From Brevibacillus brevis (lineage in GTDB: Bacteria > Bacillota > Bacilli > Brevibacillales > Brevibacillaceae), in contig NZ_CP041767.1 in the NCBI RefSeq assembly GCF_022026395.1, forward strand, positions 1,561,501 to 1,625,500: a DNA stretch of 64,000 bases. The letters run 5' to 3'. The notes under the pieces are model-generated. The model was given only the letters and a program-made list of their open reading frames with translations. It was not told the DNA's origin and did not search any database. The position numbers and the translations under genes were made by a program. Of the stretch, positions 26,168 to 34,738 are shown piece by piece; position 1 is the first letter of the stretch, and each line of letters opens with the position of its first letter.

Positions 26168-27412
26168 CTAGCTGCTTTGTGCTTTTTCCTGATCGTAGAT
26201 ATCCAACGCAGCTTGAACGGAGCGTCCTGCGTGTACACGGGCGCCATGCCGGAGAAGAACCGCTTCCAACGCCCCTAGCACATGCAATACATTTTTCTTC
26301 CTGCAGCTGTAGCCCATTGTGCCAATCCGCCAGATTGTCCCTTTTAACGGCCCAAAGGAACTGGCAATTTCAATATGAAAATCTTCGAGCAGCATGGCAC
26401 GCACTGACTCTCCGTCGAGCCCGTCAGGAATTTTGATACAGGTCACGACAGGAAGCTTGCAAGCCGGATCGCCGTAGAGCTGCAAACCCATCGCCAACAC
26501 ACCAGCGACCAAGGCTTGTTCATGCAAGCGATGTCTGGCGAATCTCGCCTCCAGGCCTTCTGTGAGGGCAATGCGCACACCTTCTCGCAAGGCGTACAAC
26601 ATGGTTGTCGCCTCCGTATGGTGGTTCAGCCGTGCGGGTCCCCAGTAATCCATGAGCTGGCTCAAGTCAAAATAATTGCTGCGAATCGTTCGGGTTTGAG
26701 CAGATTTCGGAGCAGAGGGATCAGCGAGTCCACGCTCAATTTTTTTCCGTTGGAGCAAGAGTGCTTCTACACGAGAATTAAACGTGATAGGAGCCATCCC
26801 AGAGGGGACAGACAAGCATTTTTGTGTGCCGCCAATACATGCGTCGATATACCAATCGTCCACCTTCACTTCTGTCCCGCCGATAGAGGCGACAGCATCG
26901 ACGACAAACAGGACATCCATCCGGCGGCAAGCCTCCCCGATTTCTTTCAAAGGCTGAACACAGCCAGTGGATGTTTCGCCGTGAACCATTGCTACGATTT
27001 TGGGCTGAACTCGCTCGATTTCAGCAATCACGTCCTGCGGCTCAAAGACACTTCCCCAGCGTGTTTCCATCGTAATCACATCTGCGCCGTACCTTTCCGC
27101 AATCTCTGTAAGCAAGTGCCCGAATCGTCCATAAATGGGTACAAGCACCCGATCTCCTGGTTCGATTATGCTACACAAAACGGCCTCAATGCCCGCCCGT
27201 GAGGTTCCGTCTATCGGGAATGCCCAATGATTGGATGTCTGGAACAATTTCCGAAGCATTTCCATTGTTTCGTTCATAATGTTCGTGAATTCTGGATCGA
27301 ATTGCCCCAAAATGGGTGAACCCATCACGCGAAGAACACTAGGCTCGGCCTCGACGGGCCCTGGCGTCATGATTGTTCGTTGTGAGGTGGTCAGTTCTTT
27401 GTACGCACACAT
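26168..27412 (-). CDS. pucG: PucG-like glyoxylate aminotransferase (class V PLP enzyme)
   Basis: A 414-residue class V aminotransferase: TPGPVEAEPSVLRVMG at the N-terminus, DGTSRAGIEAVL, VDAVASIGG and the PLP lysine K198 in GGTQKCLSVPSG. This matches alanine/serine-glyoxylate aminotransferases and PucG, the (S)-ureidoglycine-glyoxylate aminotransferase of Bacillus purine breakdown. No other puc genes are visible, so alanine:glyoxylate aminotransferase is equally possible. The convergent glcDF produces glyoxylate, which supports use of that substrate. The ATG follows GGGGGAG. Upstream lies a long hairpin (27441-27481). Confidence 0.85.
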   Translation of the reverse strand: MCAYKELTTSQRTIMTPGPVEAEPSVLRVMGSPILGQFDPEFTNIMNETMEMLRKLFQTSNHWAFPIDGTSRAGIEAVLCSIIEPGDRVLVPIYGRFGHLLTEIAERYGADVITMETRWGSVFEPQDVIAEIERVQPKIVAMVHGETSTGCVQPLKEIGEACRRMDVLFVVDAVASIGGTEVKVDDWYIDACIGGTQKCLSVPSGMAPITFNSRVEALLLQRKKIERGLADPSAPKSAQTRTIRSNYFDLSQLMDYWGPARLNHHTEATTMLYALREGVRIALTEGLEARFARHRLHEQALVAGVLAMGLQLYGDPACKLPVVTCIKIPDGLDGESVRAMLLEDFHIEIASSFGPLKGTIWRIGTMGYSCRKKNVLHVLGALEAVLLRHGARVHAGRSVQAALDIYDQEKAQSS

Positions 27413-27440
27413 AAGCTCTCCCCCAGATCTTTCTATATCA

Positions 27441-27481
27441 ACGGCCGATTTTCCGATTCCATCACCGGAAAAAACGGCCGT
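27441..27481 (-). repeat. Inverted repeat between ytvI-like gene and pucG
   Basis: ACGGCCGATTTTCCG (27441-27455) is nearly complementary to CGGAAAAAACGGCCGT (27466-27481). It may end the upstream minus-strand transcript or act in the pucG leader. It lacks a terminal T tract on either strand, so the role is open. Confidence 0.5.
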
Positions 27482-27505
27482 AGCACTACCAAACTTCTAT
27501 GCCCA

Positions 27506-28537
27506 TCAAAAATCTATTTTGAAATTCAAGAAGCCAGCTTTTCTCAGCGCCTCGTAGATAATGACGAGCGCTGGACCGAGTATCAGCCCGAAAAATCCAA
27601 TCACCTGAAATCCGAGGAACATGCTGACAAGAGCGGCTAGGGCGCTAATTCCCAGATTAGATGCGAGTACCTTGGGTTCAATAATGCGGCGGACGACCGT
27701 AATCACGAGGAAGATGACGATCAGGCCGATTGCCAAATAAGAGTTGCCCATCAAGAAGTTGTAAATAGCCCATGGAACGAGGAACGAGCCTGCCCCCAAG
27801 ATGGGGAGAATATCGACGAAAACGATCATGAGCGAAATGACGGCTGCATACTTGACCTGTAAAATGAGTAATCCCAAAAAGGACAGCGTGAACGTCATCA
27901 GGCTCAAGATGATTTGGGCACGTAAAAAACCAACGGTGGCACGGTTCAATTGAGAGATAACCACCTCGACCTTTTCACGAGCAGACACCGTGAACATTCG
28001 CATGAAGCCCGCACGCAATTTCGGCAAATCGAGACTGATCAAAAACAAGGCAACCAAGTAAATAATCGTAGAGATCAAAAAGCCCGGAACGATGGCTGCC
28101 ACACCGAGAATACCTTTGGCAATCGTGGAGGCTGAAGTAAGCGCCCAGTTTTTAAGCCCAGCGAAGACGCTCTGGATTTCCGATACGGTTTCGGCAGGTA
28201 ACGACGCATAGTACGTTTCCCAGCTCATCAAATAGGACTCGACCAACTCAAAAATATGCTGCGAAAAAGCTGGTAATCGCTGAGCCAAAACAATTCCCTG
28301 AACCACAATCTGCGTACCGATCCAGTACAGTATGATCCCAAAAGAAATGAGGAAGAGGAAAAAGGATGCGATTACCGCACTCATTCGATTCATTCGTAGC
28401 CTTTTGGTAAGAAACAAGACGAGTGGCTCAACCAGAATTGCTGTTAACAGTGCTAGCAAAAAGGGGACGGAGTAAGGCAAAAGAAACAACCCGACTGCTA
28501 GAACTAATAGCAGGATGATCATTTTCCGAATCGTCAT
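27506..28537 (-). CDS. YtvI-like AI-2E/PerM family integral membrane protein
   Basis: A 343-residue hydrophobic protein with about eight predicted helices and the PerM/AI-2E exporter layout: PYSVPFLLALLTAILVEPLV at the N-terminus, a soluble loop (about residues 95-130), and DILPILGAGSFLVPWAIYNF plus EPKVLASNLGISALAALVSMF in the C-terminal half. Sporulation protein YtvI of Bacillus is in this group and has similar length. The function of the family is unclear; suggested roles include peptide or ion transport. It is a single gene, divergent from the symporter gene. Confidence 0.82.
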   Translation of the reverse strand: MTIRKMIILLLVLAVGLFLLPYSVPFLLALLTAILVEPLVLFLTKRLRMNRMSAVIASFFLFLISFGIILYWIGTQIVVQGIVLAQRLPAFSQHIFELVESYLMSWETYYASLPAETVSEIQSVFAGLKNWALTSASTIAKGILGVAAIVPGFLISTIIYLVALFLISLDLPKLRAGFMRMFTVSAREKVEVVISQLNRATVGFLRAQIILSLMTFTLSFLGLLILQVKYAAVISLMIVFVDILPILGAGSFLVPWAIYNFLMGNSYLAIGLIVIFLVITVVRRIIEPKVLASNLGISALAALVSMFLGFQVIGFFGLILGPALVIIYEALRKAGFLNFKIDF

Positions 28538-28730
28538 GACTGCGCTCCATTCTGAATGAAAAATCGCTGAAAATTGATTCTCTTATTTTATCATTTTTCC
28601 AGAAGCGAACACAATGAACCCAATCATAGCACGAAATTGATAGATATTATCAGAAAAAACAAAGAAATGAAAAGAATACAAAAAAGGGGAAAACACAAAA
28701 ATTCATGATATGATGCTCACCTATATACCA

Positions 28731-28768
28731 CTCAAGTTTGATGCGTATAAGCATATCGACTTGAGAGC
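28731..28768 (+). promoter_or_regulatory. Inverted repeat in the symporter upstream region
   Basis: CTCAAGT and ACTTGAG flank an inner GATGC/GCATATC partial palindrome about 35-70 bases before the start codon. It could be an operator or leader hairpin. Confidence 0.45.
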
Positions 28769-28800
28769 TACATCTTAATCTTTCATAGCGAGGTGTCAGA

Positions 28801-30075
28801 ATGAAGCGGTTTGGATTAGCGATGCAAATTGTCGTCGGTCTCATTCTGGGTATCCTGGTGGGTGCTATTTTTTACGGCAACCCGGCAGTGGCGACCTATT
28901 TACAGCCTATCGGTGATATTTTTCTCCGATTGATTAAAATGATTGTCGTTCCGATCGTTGTTGCCACGCTTATTGTGGGCGTAGCAGGCGTAGGTGACAT
29001 GAAGAAGTTGGGCAAAATCGGTGGTAAGACAATTTTGTATTTTGAAATCGTTACCACGATTGCCATTATCGTTGGTCTTTTGGCGGCGAACATCTTTCAA
29101 CCGGGTGTCGGTGTGGATCGAACAGTCCTTACCAAGACTGATATCCACAAGTATGTAGACACGGCAGAATCAACGCAGAGCCACGGTATGGTGGAAACAT
29201 TCGTTAAGATTGTACCAACGAATATTTTTGATTCTCTTGCTCGTGGTGATATGTTAGCGATTATTTTCTTCTCCGTTCTGTTTGGACTTGGTGTCGCAGC
29301 AGCAGGCGAGAAGGGAAGGCCGGTTCTCAACTTTTTCAATGGAGTCGCGGACGCCATGTTCTGGGTTGTGAACACCATCATGCGTTTTGCTCCGTTTGGT
29401 GTTTTTGCATTGATTGGTGTTACCGTTTCCAAATTTGGTTTGTCTTCCTTGATTCCATTGGGGAAACTGGTTATTTTGGTTCACGTTGCCATGTTGTTCT
29501 TCATTTTGGTGGTATTGGGCATCATCGCGCGTATCAGCGGAGTCAAAATCACTTCCATCCTGCGTGTGCTGAAGGACGAGCTGTTGTTGGCTTACTCCAC
29601 TTCCAGCTCCGAGACTGTACTGCCTAAAATCATGGAAAAAATGGAGAAGATGGGCTGTCCGAAGGCGATCGCGTCCTTTGTTATTCCGACAGGCTACTCC
29701 TTCAACCTGGATGGTTCCACACTGTACCAGGCACTGGCTGCTCTGTTCATTGCGCAAATGTATGGTATTCACATGCCAATCAGCACACAGATCACGCTGA
29801 TGCTCGTACTGATGGTTACGTCCAAAGGGATCGCTGGTGTACCGGGAGTATCGTTCGTAGTACTGTTGGCTACGCTCGGCTCTGTAGGTCTCCCAGTAGA
29901 AGGCCTTGCTTTCATCGCCGGTGTAGACCGTTTGATGGATATGGCTCGTACAGTTGTTAACGTTGTAGGTAATGCGTTGGCAGCAATCGTAATCTCCCGT
30001 TGGGAAGGTCAGTTCGACCAAAAGAAAGCAGACGATTATGTTCAGGCAGTAAAAGCCGATCCAAGTGCGGCTTAA
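28801..30075 (+). CDS. Dicarboxylate/glutamate:cation symporter (DAACS family, GltP-like)
   Basis: A 424-residue symporter with about eight helices and two re-entrant loops. Hallmarks are FLRLIKMIVVPIVVATLI near residues 41-58, the serine-rich STSSSETVLPKIME loop, the GYSFNLDGSTLYQALAALF transport motif and KGIAGVPGVSFVVLLATL. These fit GltP/GltT/DctP proteins that import glutamate, aspartate or C4-dicarboxylates with protons or sodium. The substrate cannot be fixed. The ATG follows GCGAGGTGTCAG. A terminator follows, so it is a single-gene unit. Confidence 0.93.
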   Translation: MKRFGLAMQIVVGLILGILVGAIFYGNPAVATYLQPIGDIFLRLIKMIVVPIVVATLIVGVAGVGDMKKLGKIGGKTILYFEIVTTIAIIVGLLAANIFQPGVGVDRTVLTKTDIHKYVDTAESTQSHGMVETFVKIVPTNIFDSLARGDMLAIIFFSVLFGLGVAAAGEKGRPVLNFFNGVADAMFWVVNTIMRFAPFGVFALIGVTVSKFGLSSLIPLGKLVILVHVAMLFFILVVLGIIARISGVKITSILRVLKDELLLAYSTSSSETVLPKIMEKMEKMGCPKAIASFVIPTGYSFNLDGSTLYQALAALFIAQMYGIHMPISTQITLMLVLMVTSKGIAGVPGVSFVVLLATLGSVGLPVEGLAFIAGVDRLMDMARTVVNVVGNALAAIVISRWEGQFDQKKADDYVQAVKADPSAA

Positions 30076-30097
30076 TCTAAGCTATTAATAATTTTAA

Positions 30098-30139
30098 GAA
30101 GCCTCCTGTCAGTGAATTTAGCTGGCAGGGGGCTTTTTG
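30098..30139 (+). terminator. Terminator of the symporter gene
   Basis: AAGCCTCCTGTCAG pairs with CTGGCAGGGGGCTT around an 8-base loop, followed by TTTTTGTTTTG. Confidence 0.85.
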
Positions 30140-30147
30140 TTTTGTTT

Positions 30148-30382
30148 TAAAAAGTGGCTAGGGTGGTGGGAAGAAGCGCATTTCCAGTCTACGCTTCGGC
30201 CTCCGCCCTGCAAGGGGTGAAGACTGTCCGCTTCGCAATAAATGGCGGGAGCGCTTCAAACGTAGAAGTTTCGAGGAAGTATTCCATAAGTGAAGCTGAA
30301 AACCCCCGCCATTTATTACTACGCTAGGGCGGGCTCCAGAGGCGCTTGGACTGGAAATGCGCTTCTTCTACGCGGCTTTTTA
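30148..30382. repeat. Large palindromic element (about 235 bp)
   Basis: A near-complete long hairpin. Perfect 19-base arms run at 30171-30189 and 30349-30367 (right arm GACTGGAAATGCGCTTCTT). Inside are further paired blocks: CGCTTCGGCCTCCGCCCT against AGGGCGGGCTCCAGAGGCG with gaps, then AATAAATGGCGGG against CCCGCCATTTATT. Outside, TTAAAAAG pairs with CTTTTTAA. It contains no gene. It fills most of the 452-base gap between the symporter terminator and the NAD cluster promoter. A second, smaller element with a related arm lies at 36302-36374. Confidence 0.8.
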
Positions 30383-30420
30383 AGACAATAAAAACTCTCG
30401 CTTGAAGTGGGTAATTTTTA

Positions 30421-30449
30421 TTGACACCAAAAACAGGAAAGAGTAATAT
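30421..30449 (+). promoter_or_regulatory. Sigma-A promoter of the NAD cluster
   Basis: TTGACA (30421-30426), exactly 17 bases, TAATAT (30444-30449), about 80 bases before the Nudix regulator start. Confidence 0.8.
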
Positions 30450-30473
30450 GATACCAACAACTTGATAATAACA

Positions 30474-30490
30474 TTTTGTTAATAACAAAA
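30474..30490 (+). promoter_or_regulatory. Palindromic operator, probably for the NrtR-like regulator
   Basis: TTTTGTTA, a central A, then TAACAAAA: a perfect 17-base palindrome about 18-35 bases after the expected transcription start. A related half (GATAATAAC) lies just upstream. NrtR repressors bind AT-rich palindromes in front of NAD genes, so autoregulation is likely (inference). Confidence 0.6.
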
Positions 30491-30527
30491 AGGCAACAAC
30501 AAATCAGTAGCAAAAAGAGGCGATTGG

Positions 30528-31436
30528 ATGAAGGGTAAACCTTATGTCAATAAACAAGGTCAAACCGAACAGGAGTACTTGGAAGCTTATGATGTCAGCC
30601 AATTCGAGCGGCCGTCTGTGACAGTCGATATGCTGGTATTCACCGTGATGGATGAGCTGGAGGAGAATTACCGCAAGCTTTCGCCCAAGTCGTTGAAAAT
30701 TTTGCTCGTGAAGCGTGGTGAACATCCGTATATCGGCCAATGGGCGTTGCCAGGTGGGTTTGTTACACCTGGGGAGAGTCTGGAGGAGGCAGCCAGACGC
30801 GAATTGCGTACGGAAACAAACGTAGACGACATTTACTTGGAGCAGCTCTACACCTGGGGAGATGCGGGCAGAGATCCACGGACATGGGTTATCAGCACGT
30901 CGTACATGGCCTTGGTAGACAGTTCGTCTTTACAGCTGCAGGCAGGGGATGATGCAGAGGAAGCGGAGTGGTACCGCATCGAGGACAGGTGGCTGAAAGA
31001 AACAAAGACGGCGACGATTGACGGCTCCATTACTGAAAAATGGCTGGAACTGCGACTGGTGCACGAGAAAGAGGAACTGTCTGCCACGATTAAAATTACC
31101 AAAACAGTAATGGGCCGCACCGTACATGAGACCCGCGAAATTGTAGAGTCGAACAACATTGCATTTGATCACGCCAAAATCATTCAATACGCACTGGAGC
31201 GATTGCGCAACAAGATTGAATACACCGATATCGCCTTTGCCTTAATGCCAGAGCTGTTCACATTAAGCGATCTGCAACAGGTGTACGAAGTGATTTTGGG
31301 ACGTGAGCTGCTGGCTGCGGCGTTTCGCAGGAAGGTAGCCGACAAAGTGCTGGAAACGAATCAATATCGAAAACATGCCGGGCACCGACCATCCAAGTAT
31401 TTCCGCTTTAACCCGGAATGGATGGATCAGACGTAG
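30528..31436 (+). CDS. NrtR-like Nudix domain transcriptional regulator
   Basis: A 302-residue protein with an N-terminal Nudix domain and a C-terminal winged-helix domain (ALMPELFTLSDLQQVYEVILG, ...RRKVADKVLETNQYRK, then HRPSKYFRFNPEW), the layout of NrtR regulators. The Nudix box is GGFVTPGESLEEAARREL followed by RTETNV; compared with the catalytic consensus, the EE pair is TE and the G is N, so hydrolase activity is doubtful. NrtR senses ADP-ribose and represses NAD genes (family knowledge). It heads a cluster with a PARG-like enzyme, pnuC and nadR, and a palindrome lies in its leader. Confidence 0.85.
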   Translation: MKGKPYVNKQGQTEQEYLEAYDVSQFERPSVTVDMLVFTVMDELEENYRKLSPKSLKILLVKRGEHPYIGQWALPGGFVTPGESLEEAARRELRTETNVDDIYLEQLYTWGDAGRDPRTWVISTSYMALVDSSSLQLQAGDDAEEAEWYRIEDRWLKETKTATIDGSITEKWLELRLVHEKEELSATIKITKTVMGRTVHETREIVESNNIAFDHAKIIQYALERLRNKIEYTDIAFALMPELFTLSDLQQVYEVILGRELLAAAFRRKVADKVLETNQYRKHAGHRPSKYFRFNPEWMDQT

Positions 31437-31460
31437 CCCCGTACCAGGGAGGAAATCACA

Positions 31461-32321
31461 ATGAATCAGGGACATAATCGAAGCGTGCGCGTACGAATCG
31501 CGCAAGAGACGCTGCAAATCATAGAGCAGGGCTACTACGTGAACAAAGCGGGAGAAAAGAAGAGCATTACGGAGGATCTCGCTGCTGCAATCAGCCAGTC
31601 GGTCTTGTATCGTCCAAATGATTTGGCTGCAGACACAGTACAACTGCCAACGCATCAAACAACGGCTGCACAACTGCGTGCCAAGGTCGAGATTACCTCG
31701 GAATCCAGCCTGGATGCAGCCAAGCGCCTCGTCGTTTCTGAGAAACGAGCAGATGTCATATGCTTGAATTTTGCTTCCGCCAAAAATCCGGGCGGAGGAT
31801 TCCTCGGGGGAAGCCAGGCGCAGGAAGAGAGCTTGGCGCGTTCCTCCGGGCTGTATCCTTGCATCGTGCAAATGCAGGAAATGTACACCTATCATCGCCA
31901 GTTGAAAACCTGCTTTTATTCCGACTACATGATTTATTCACCGCGGGTCCCCGTGCTCCGCGACCAAAGCGATCAGCTTTTGCATGACCCATATCTCTTG
32001 TCTTTTATTACGGCGCCTGCTGTGAATGCTGGGGTTGTTCGTGAACGAGAGCCTGAAAATATAGCAAAGATTGGTCCTGTCATGAAGGAGCGCATCCGGA
32101 AAATTTTGCGGGCAGCAGCCCTTCACAATCACAGGACGATCATTTTGGGAGCGTACGGCTGCGGAGTATTCCGCAACAAAGCTGAGGACGTAGCAAATTA
32201 CTTTGCGACTGTTTTGATCGAGGAACAGTATGCACAGCTTTTTGACCACATTGTTTTTGCCGTCTACGACAATTCTGCGCGCCAGGAAAACCTGCGAGCG
32301 TTCAAGGAGAGATTCGCATGA
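31461..32321 (+). CDS. Bacterial-type poly(ADP-ribose) glycohydrolase-like protein (TIGR02452)
   Basis: A 286-residue protein of the TIGR02452/DUF2263 family, related to macrodomains and PARG. The PARG signature GGG-x(6)-QEE is seen in NPGGGFLGGSQAQEESLARSS, split here by its function: the GGG loop for ADP-ribose and the tandem Glu as catalytic residues. TIILGAYGCGVFRNK is the C-terminal macrodomain loop. It should release ADP-ribose from PAR or ADP-ribosylated targets. The stop overlaps pnuC by 4 bases. Linkage to an ADP-ribose-sensing repressor and NAD salvage genes suggests an ADP-ribose/NAD recycling unit. Confidence 0.9.
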   Translation: MNQGHNRSVRVRIAQETLQIIEQGYYVNKAGEKKSITEDLAAAISQSVLYRPNDLAADTVQLPTHQTTAAQLRAKVEITSESSLDAAKRLVVSEKRADVICLNFASAKNPGGGFLGGSQAQEESLARSSGLYPCIVQMQEMYTYHRQLKTCFYSDYMIYSPRVPVLRDQSDQLLHDPYLLSFITAPAVNAGVVREREPENIAKIGPVMKERIRKILRAAALHNHRTIILGAYGCGVFRNKAEDVANYFATVLIEEQYAQLFDHIVFAVYDNSARQENLRAFKERFA

Positions 32322-33031
32322 ATGCGAAAAGCACCGGCTTTTTAGCAGACTGGAATTGGTTTGAAAAAATATGGCTCATCTCGTTTACACTCGTTACCGT
32401 CTATTTGTATTTCGCACTGGATGATACGTTCATCGGATTGATCGCGTCCTTAACAGGGATGTTGAGTGTTGTGCTGGTTGCTAAAGGAAAGACGTGGAGT
32501 TACTACCCGGGTATCATCAATGTGGTTTTGTACGCGTTCGTCGCCTATGGGCAAAAGTATTATGGGGAAGTCATGCTGAATCTTCTCTATTTTTTGCCGA
32601 TGCAATTCATAGGACTCTACCTGTGGCGTAAAAATCGCGTGTCCGAAGTCAAACAAAATGACGTCAAGATTGCGGTTTTGTCCAACCAAGCACGTATTTG
32701 GTGGACCATCTTGAGCATCATTGCAACGATTGCCTATGGATTTGTATTGAAGCAGATGGGCGGGGCTTTGCCTTTTGTCGATTCCTTGACAGCTGTTCTC
32801 TCCGTCATCGCGATGCTTTTCATGGTGAAGCGCTTGGTCGAGCAGTGGGTGGTCTGGATCGTTATTGATTTGTTCACCATCTACATGTGGCTGGCAGCGT
32901 TTTTGAAGGACGGAAGCGACATCTCGATGCTGGTCATGTGGTCCGCTTATTTGGTGAATGCCATATACGGCTTGATGAACTGGGTAAGACAGTACCGCAA
33001 GCAAAGGGAGGAGCAGACATGGGGGGCGTAG
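32318..33031 (+). CDS. pnuC: Nicotinamide riboside transporter PnuC
   Basis: A 237-residue membrane protein with about seven helices in the PnuC pattern: WSYYPGIINVVLYAFVAYGQKYYGEVMLNLLYFLPMQFIG (given here as the ligand-site helices, residues about 61-100, W and Y rich), WVVWIVIDLFTIYMWL, and a final YLVNAIYGLMNW helix. PnuC lets nicotinamide riboside diffuse in, with trapping by phosphorylation. It overlaps the upstream gene by 4 bases and nadR by 13 bases, so the operon is tightly coupled. Confidence 0.94.
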   Translation: MNAKSTGFLADWNWFEKIWLISFTLVTVYLYFALDDTFIGLIASLTGMLSVVLVAKGKTWSYYPGIINVVLYAFVAYGQKYYGEVMLNLLYFLPMQFIGLYLWRKNRVSEVKQNDVKIAVLSNQARIWWTILSIIATIAYGFVLKQMGGALPFVDSLTAVLSVIAMLFMVKRLVEQWVVWIVIDLFTIYMWLAAFLKDGSDISMLVMWSAYLVNAIYGLMNWVRQYRKQREEQTWGA

Positions 33032-34077
33032 GCTTCATTGGTGGCAAATTTTTGCCACTGCATCAGGGTCATGTATACGCGATTACACAGGCGGCCTGCC
33101 GCTGCGACGAACTGTACGTCGTTCTTTCGCACAGCCCGACTCGGGACCAAAAGCTGTGCGAGGAGGCAGGAATCAAGCCAATTCCCTATGAAGTGCGCTT
33201 GAGATGGCTGTCCACGCTGGTTAAAGACATGGAAAATGTTCGTGTGCTTGCAGTTGAGGATCATGCGGATAGTGACGAGAGCTACGATTGGGAGGCGGGA
33301 GCAGGGGACATCAAGCGCAACATCGGGAAAAAAATCGATCTGGTTTTTAGCTCCGAGTCCGCCTATGATCCAATATTTCGCCGTTTATATCCGGAGGCAG
33401 CGCACATCATTCTCGATGAACCGCGCAGCCAAGTACCGATCTCCGCTACCCAGATTCGCAACGAAGGGGTATTCGCTCATTGGCAGCACATCCCGACTGT
33501 TGTTCAACCCTATTTCGTCAAAAAGGTAGTGGTCGTAGGAACAGAGAGTTGTGGGAAATCGACCTTGACCCGTTATCTTGCAAAAATCTACAACACCGTG
33601 TTTGTCGAGGAGTATGGACGCACAATCTGCGAAGAGGTCGGGGGCTGCGATACGATTTTGACACCGGAGTATTTCCCACATATCGCGTATGGTCACAAAA
33701 TGAAAGAGTACGAAGCGCTCCAGAAAGCTAACAAGCTCTTGTTCATCGATACCGAAGCGATTGTCACCCAGTTTTACTCTGAACTGTATACCGGGCAAAC
33801 CTTCCCGGTTCTTGACCAGATTGCCAAAGAGCAAACGTATGATTTGTGGCTGTTCATGGAGCCAGATGTCGCATGGGTAGATGATGGGCTGCGTGTGCAT
33901 GGAGAAGACCAAGTGCGCCTGCACAATCATGAAAAGCTGCGCCAGATGCTGGATAAGCGGGGAATTACGTACGTGACATTGCGAGGAAATTATGCCGAGA
34001 GACTACAAGGAGCTATGCAGCATGTCGATCAACTGTTGAAGACGACTTCTCAACGAGCCAGAATTGGGCTAGACTAA
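33019..34077 (+). CDS. nadR: NadR-type nicotinamide-nucleotide adenylyltransferase/ribosylnicotinamide kinase
   Basis: A 352-residue bifunctional enzyme. The N-terminal NMN adenylyltransferase domain has GGKFLPLHQGHVYAI (HxGH-type) and ISATQIRNEG; the C-terminal kinase domain has Walker A GTESCGKST and FVEEYGRTICEE. It lacks the N-terminal HTH of enterobacterial NadR, leaving regulation to the Nudix protein. It phosphorylates imported nicotinamide riboside and adenylates NMN to NAD. ATG 33019 follows GGGAGGAG; the open frame from 32887 lies within pnuC. Confidence 0.93.
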   Translation: MGGVGFIGGKFLPLHQGHVYAITQAACRCDELYVVLSHSPTRDQKLCEEAGIKPIPYEVRLRWLSTLVKDMENVRVLAVEDHADSDESYDWEAGAGDIKRNIGKKIDLVFSSESAYDPIFRRLYPEAAHIILDEPRSQVPISATQIRNEGVFAHWQHIPTVVQPYFVKKVVVVGTESCGKSTLTRYLAKIYNTVFVEEYGRTICEEVGGCDTILTPEYFPHIAYGHKMKEYEALQKANKLLFIDTEAIVTQFYSELYTGQTFPVLDQIAKEQTYDLWLFMEPDVAWVDDGLRVHGEDQVRLHNHEKLRQMLDKRGITYVTLRGNYAERLQGAMQHVDQLLKTTSQRARIGLD

Positions 34078-34118
34078 AGTCATCAAACGATTCTGACAGT
34101 AGAAGGGAGCCGTGCTGC

Positions 34119-34706
34119 ATGCAGTCGATCGCACAGCCGCTATCCCCCCTTAGCTTGAAGGAATGGGCAGTCGCCGTCAAAGCACTTGGAGAAGGTGAGC
34201 AGATCATCACGATCCGCAAGGGTGGGTTATACGAAGAAACACGAGAATTCCGCTTGGAAAACAATCAATTTTATTTGTATCCGACCTATGAGCACCAGAA
34301 GCGCGACATGGTAAAGGTGGACTACCAACACCTGTTAGACGCCACCCTCGAAGGCTGGACAATGGACAAGAAGACGGTGATGATCGAATATTTTGCCGAA
34401 GTAACCAACGATGTTGAGCTGATGGACGAAGCCAAGCTACGCGCGTTATCACCTTTCCACATCTGGACGGATAATTTCGCAGATGTGCGCCTGCATTGGA
34501 AGAAAAAACAGCCGCTGCACATTTTGTTCGTGCGGATGTATCGATTAGAGCAACCGGTGGAAATTCCGATTGACGCTGCTTATCAAGGCTGCAAATCTTG
34601 GCATGACCTATTGGTGGACATTCCGCGAGCTGCTTTTACCCCTGTGCTTTCCGACGAGGAGTTTGAAGCGAAAAAAGCTGCGATCATGACCATTCTGCAA
34701 AACTGA
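34119..34706 (+). CDS. DUF1802 family protein
   Basis: A 195-residue protein matching the DUF1802 pattern: LKEWAVAVKALGEGEQIITIRKGGLYEE (in sequence, split around the G) and the FYLYPTYEHQKRDMV block, ending with WHDLLVDIPRAAFTPVLSDEEF. The family's function is unknown. AGAAGGGAG precedes the ATG. It lies 41 bases after nadR in the same direction, so it may be co-transcribed, but nothing ties it to NAD metabolism. Confidence 0.8.
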   Translation: MQSIAQPLSPLSLKEWAVAVKALGEGEQIITIRKGGLYEETREFRLENNQFYLYPTYEHQKRDMVKVDYQHLLDATLEGWTMDKKTVMIEYFAEVTNDVELMDEAKLRALSPFHIWTDNFADVRLHWKKKQPLHILFVRMYRLEQPVEIPIDAAYQGCKSWHDLLVDIPRAAFTPVLSDEEFEAKKAAIMTILQN

Positions 34707-34738
34707 CGTTCCATTCCACTCTTGTCTGGAGGGTTCTC

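Noticed and set aside
30148-30382. Insertion sequence or transposon end
   Set aside because: No transposase frame or flanking target duplication is visible; it is described as a palindromic element only.
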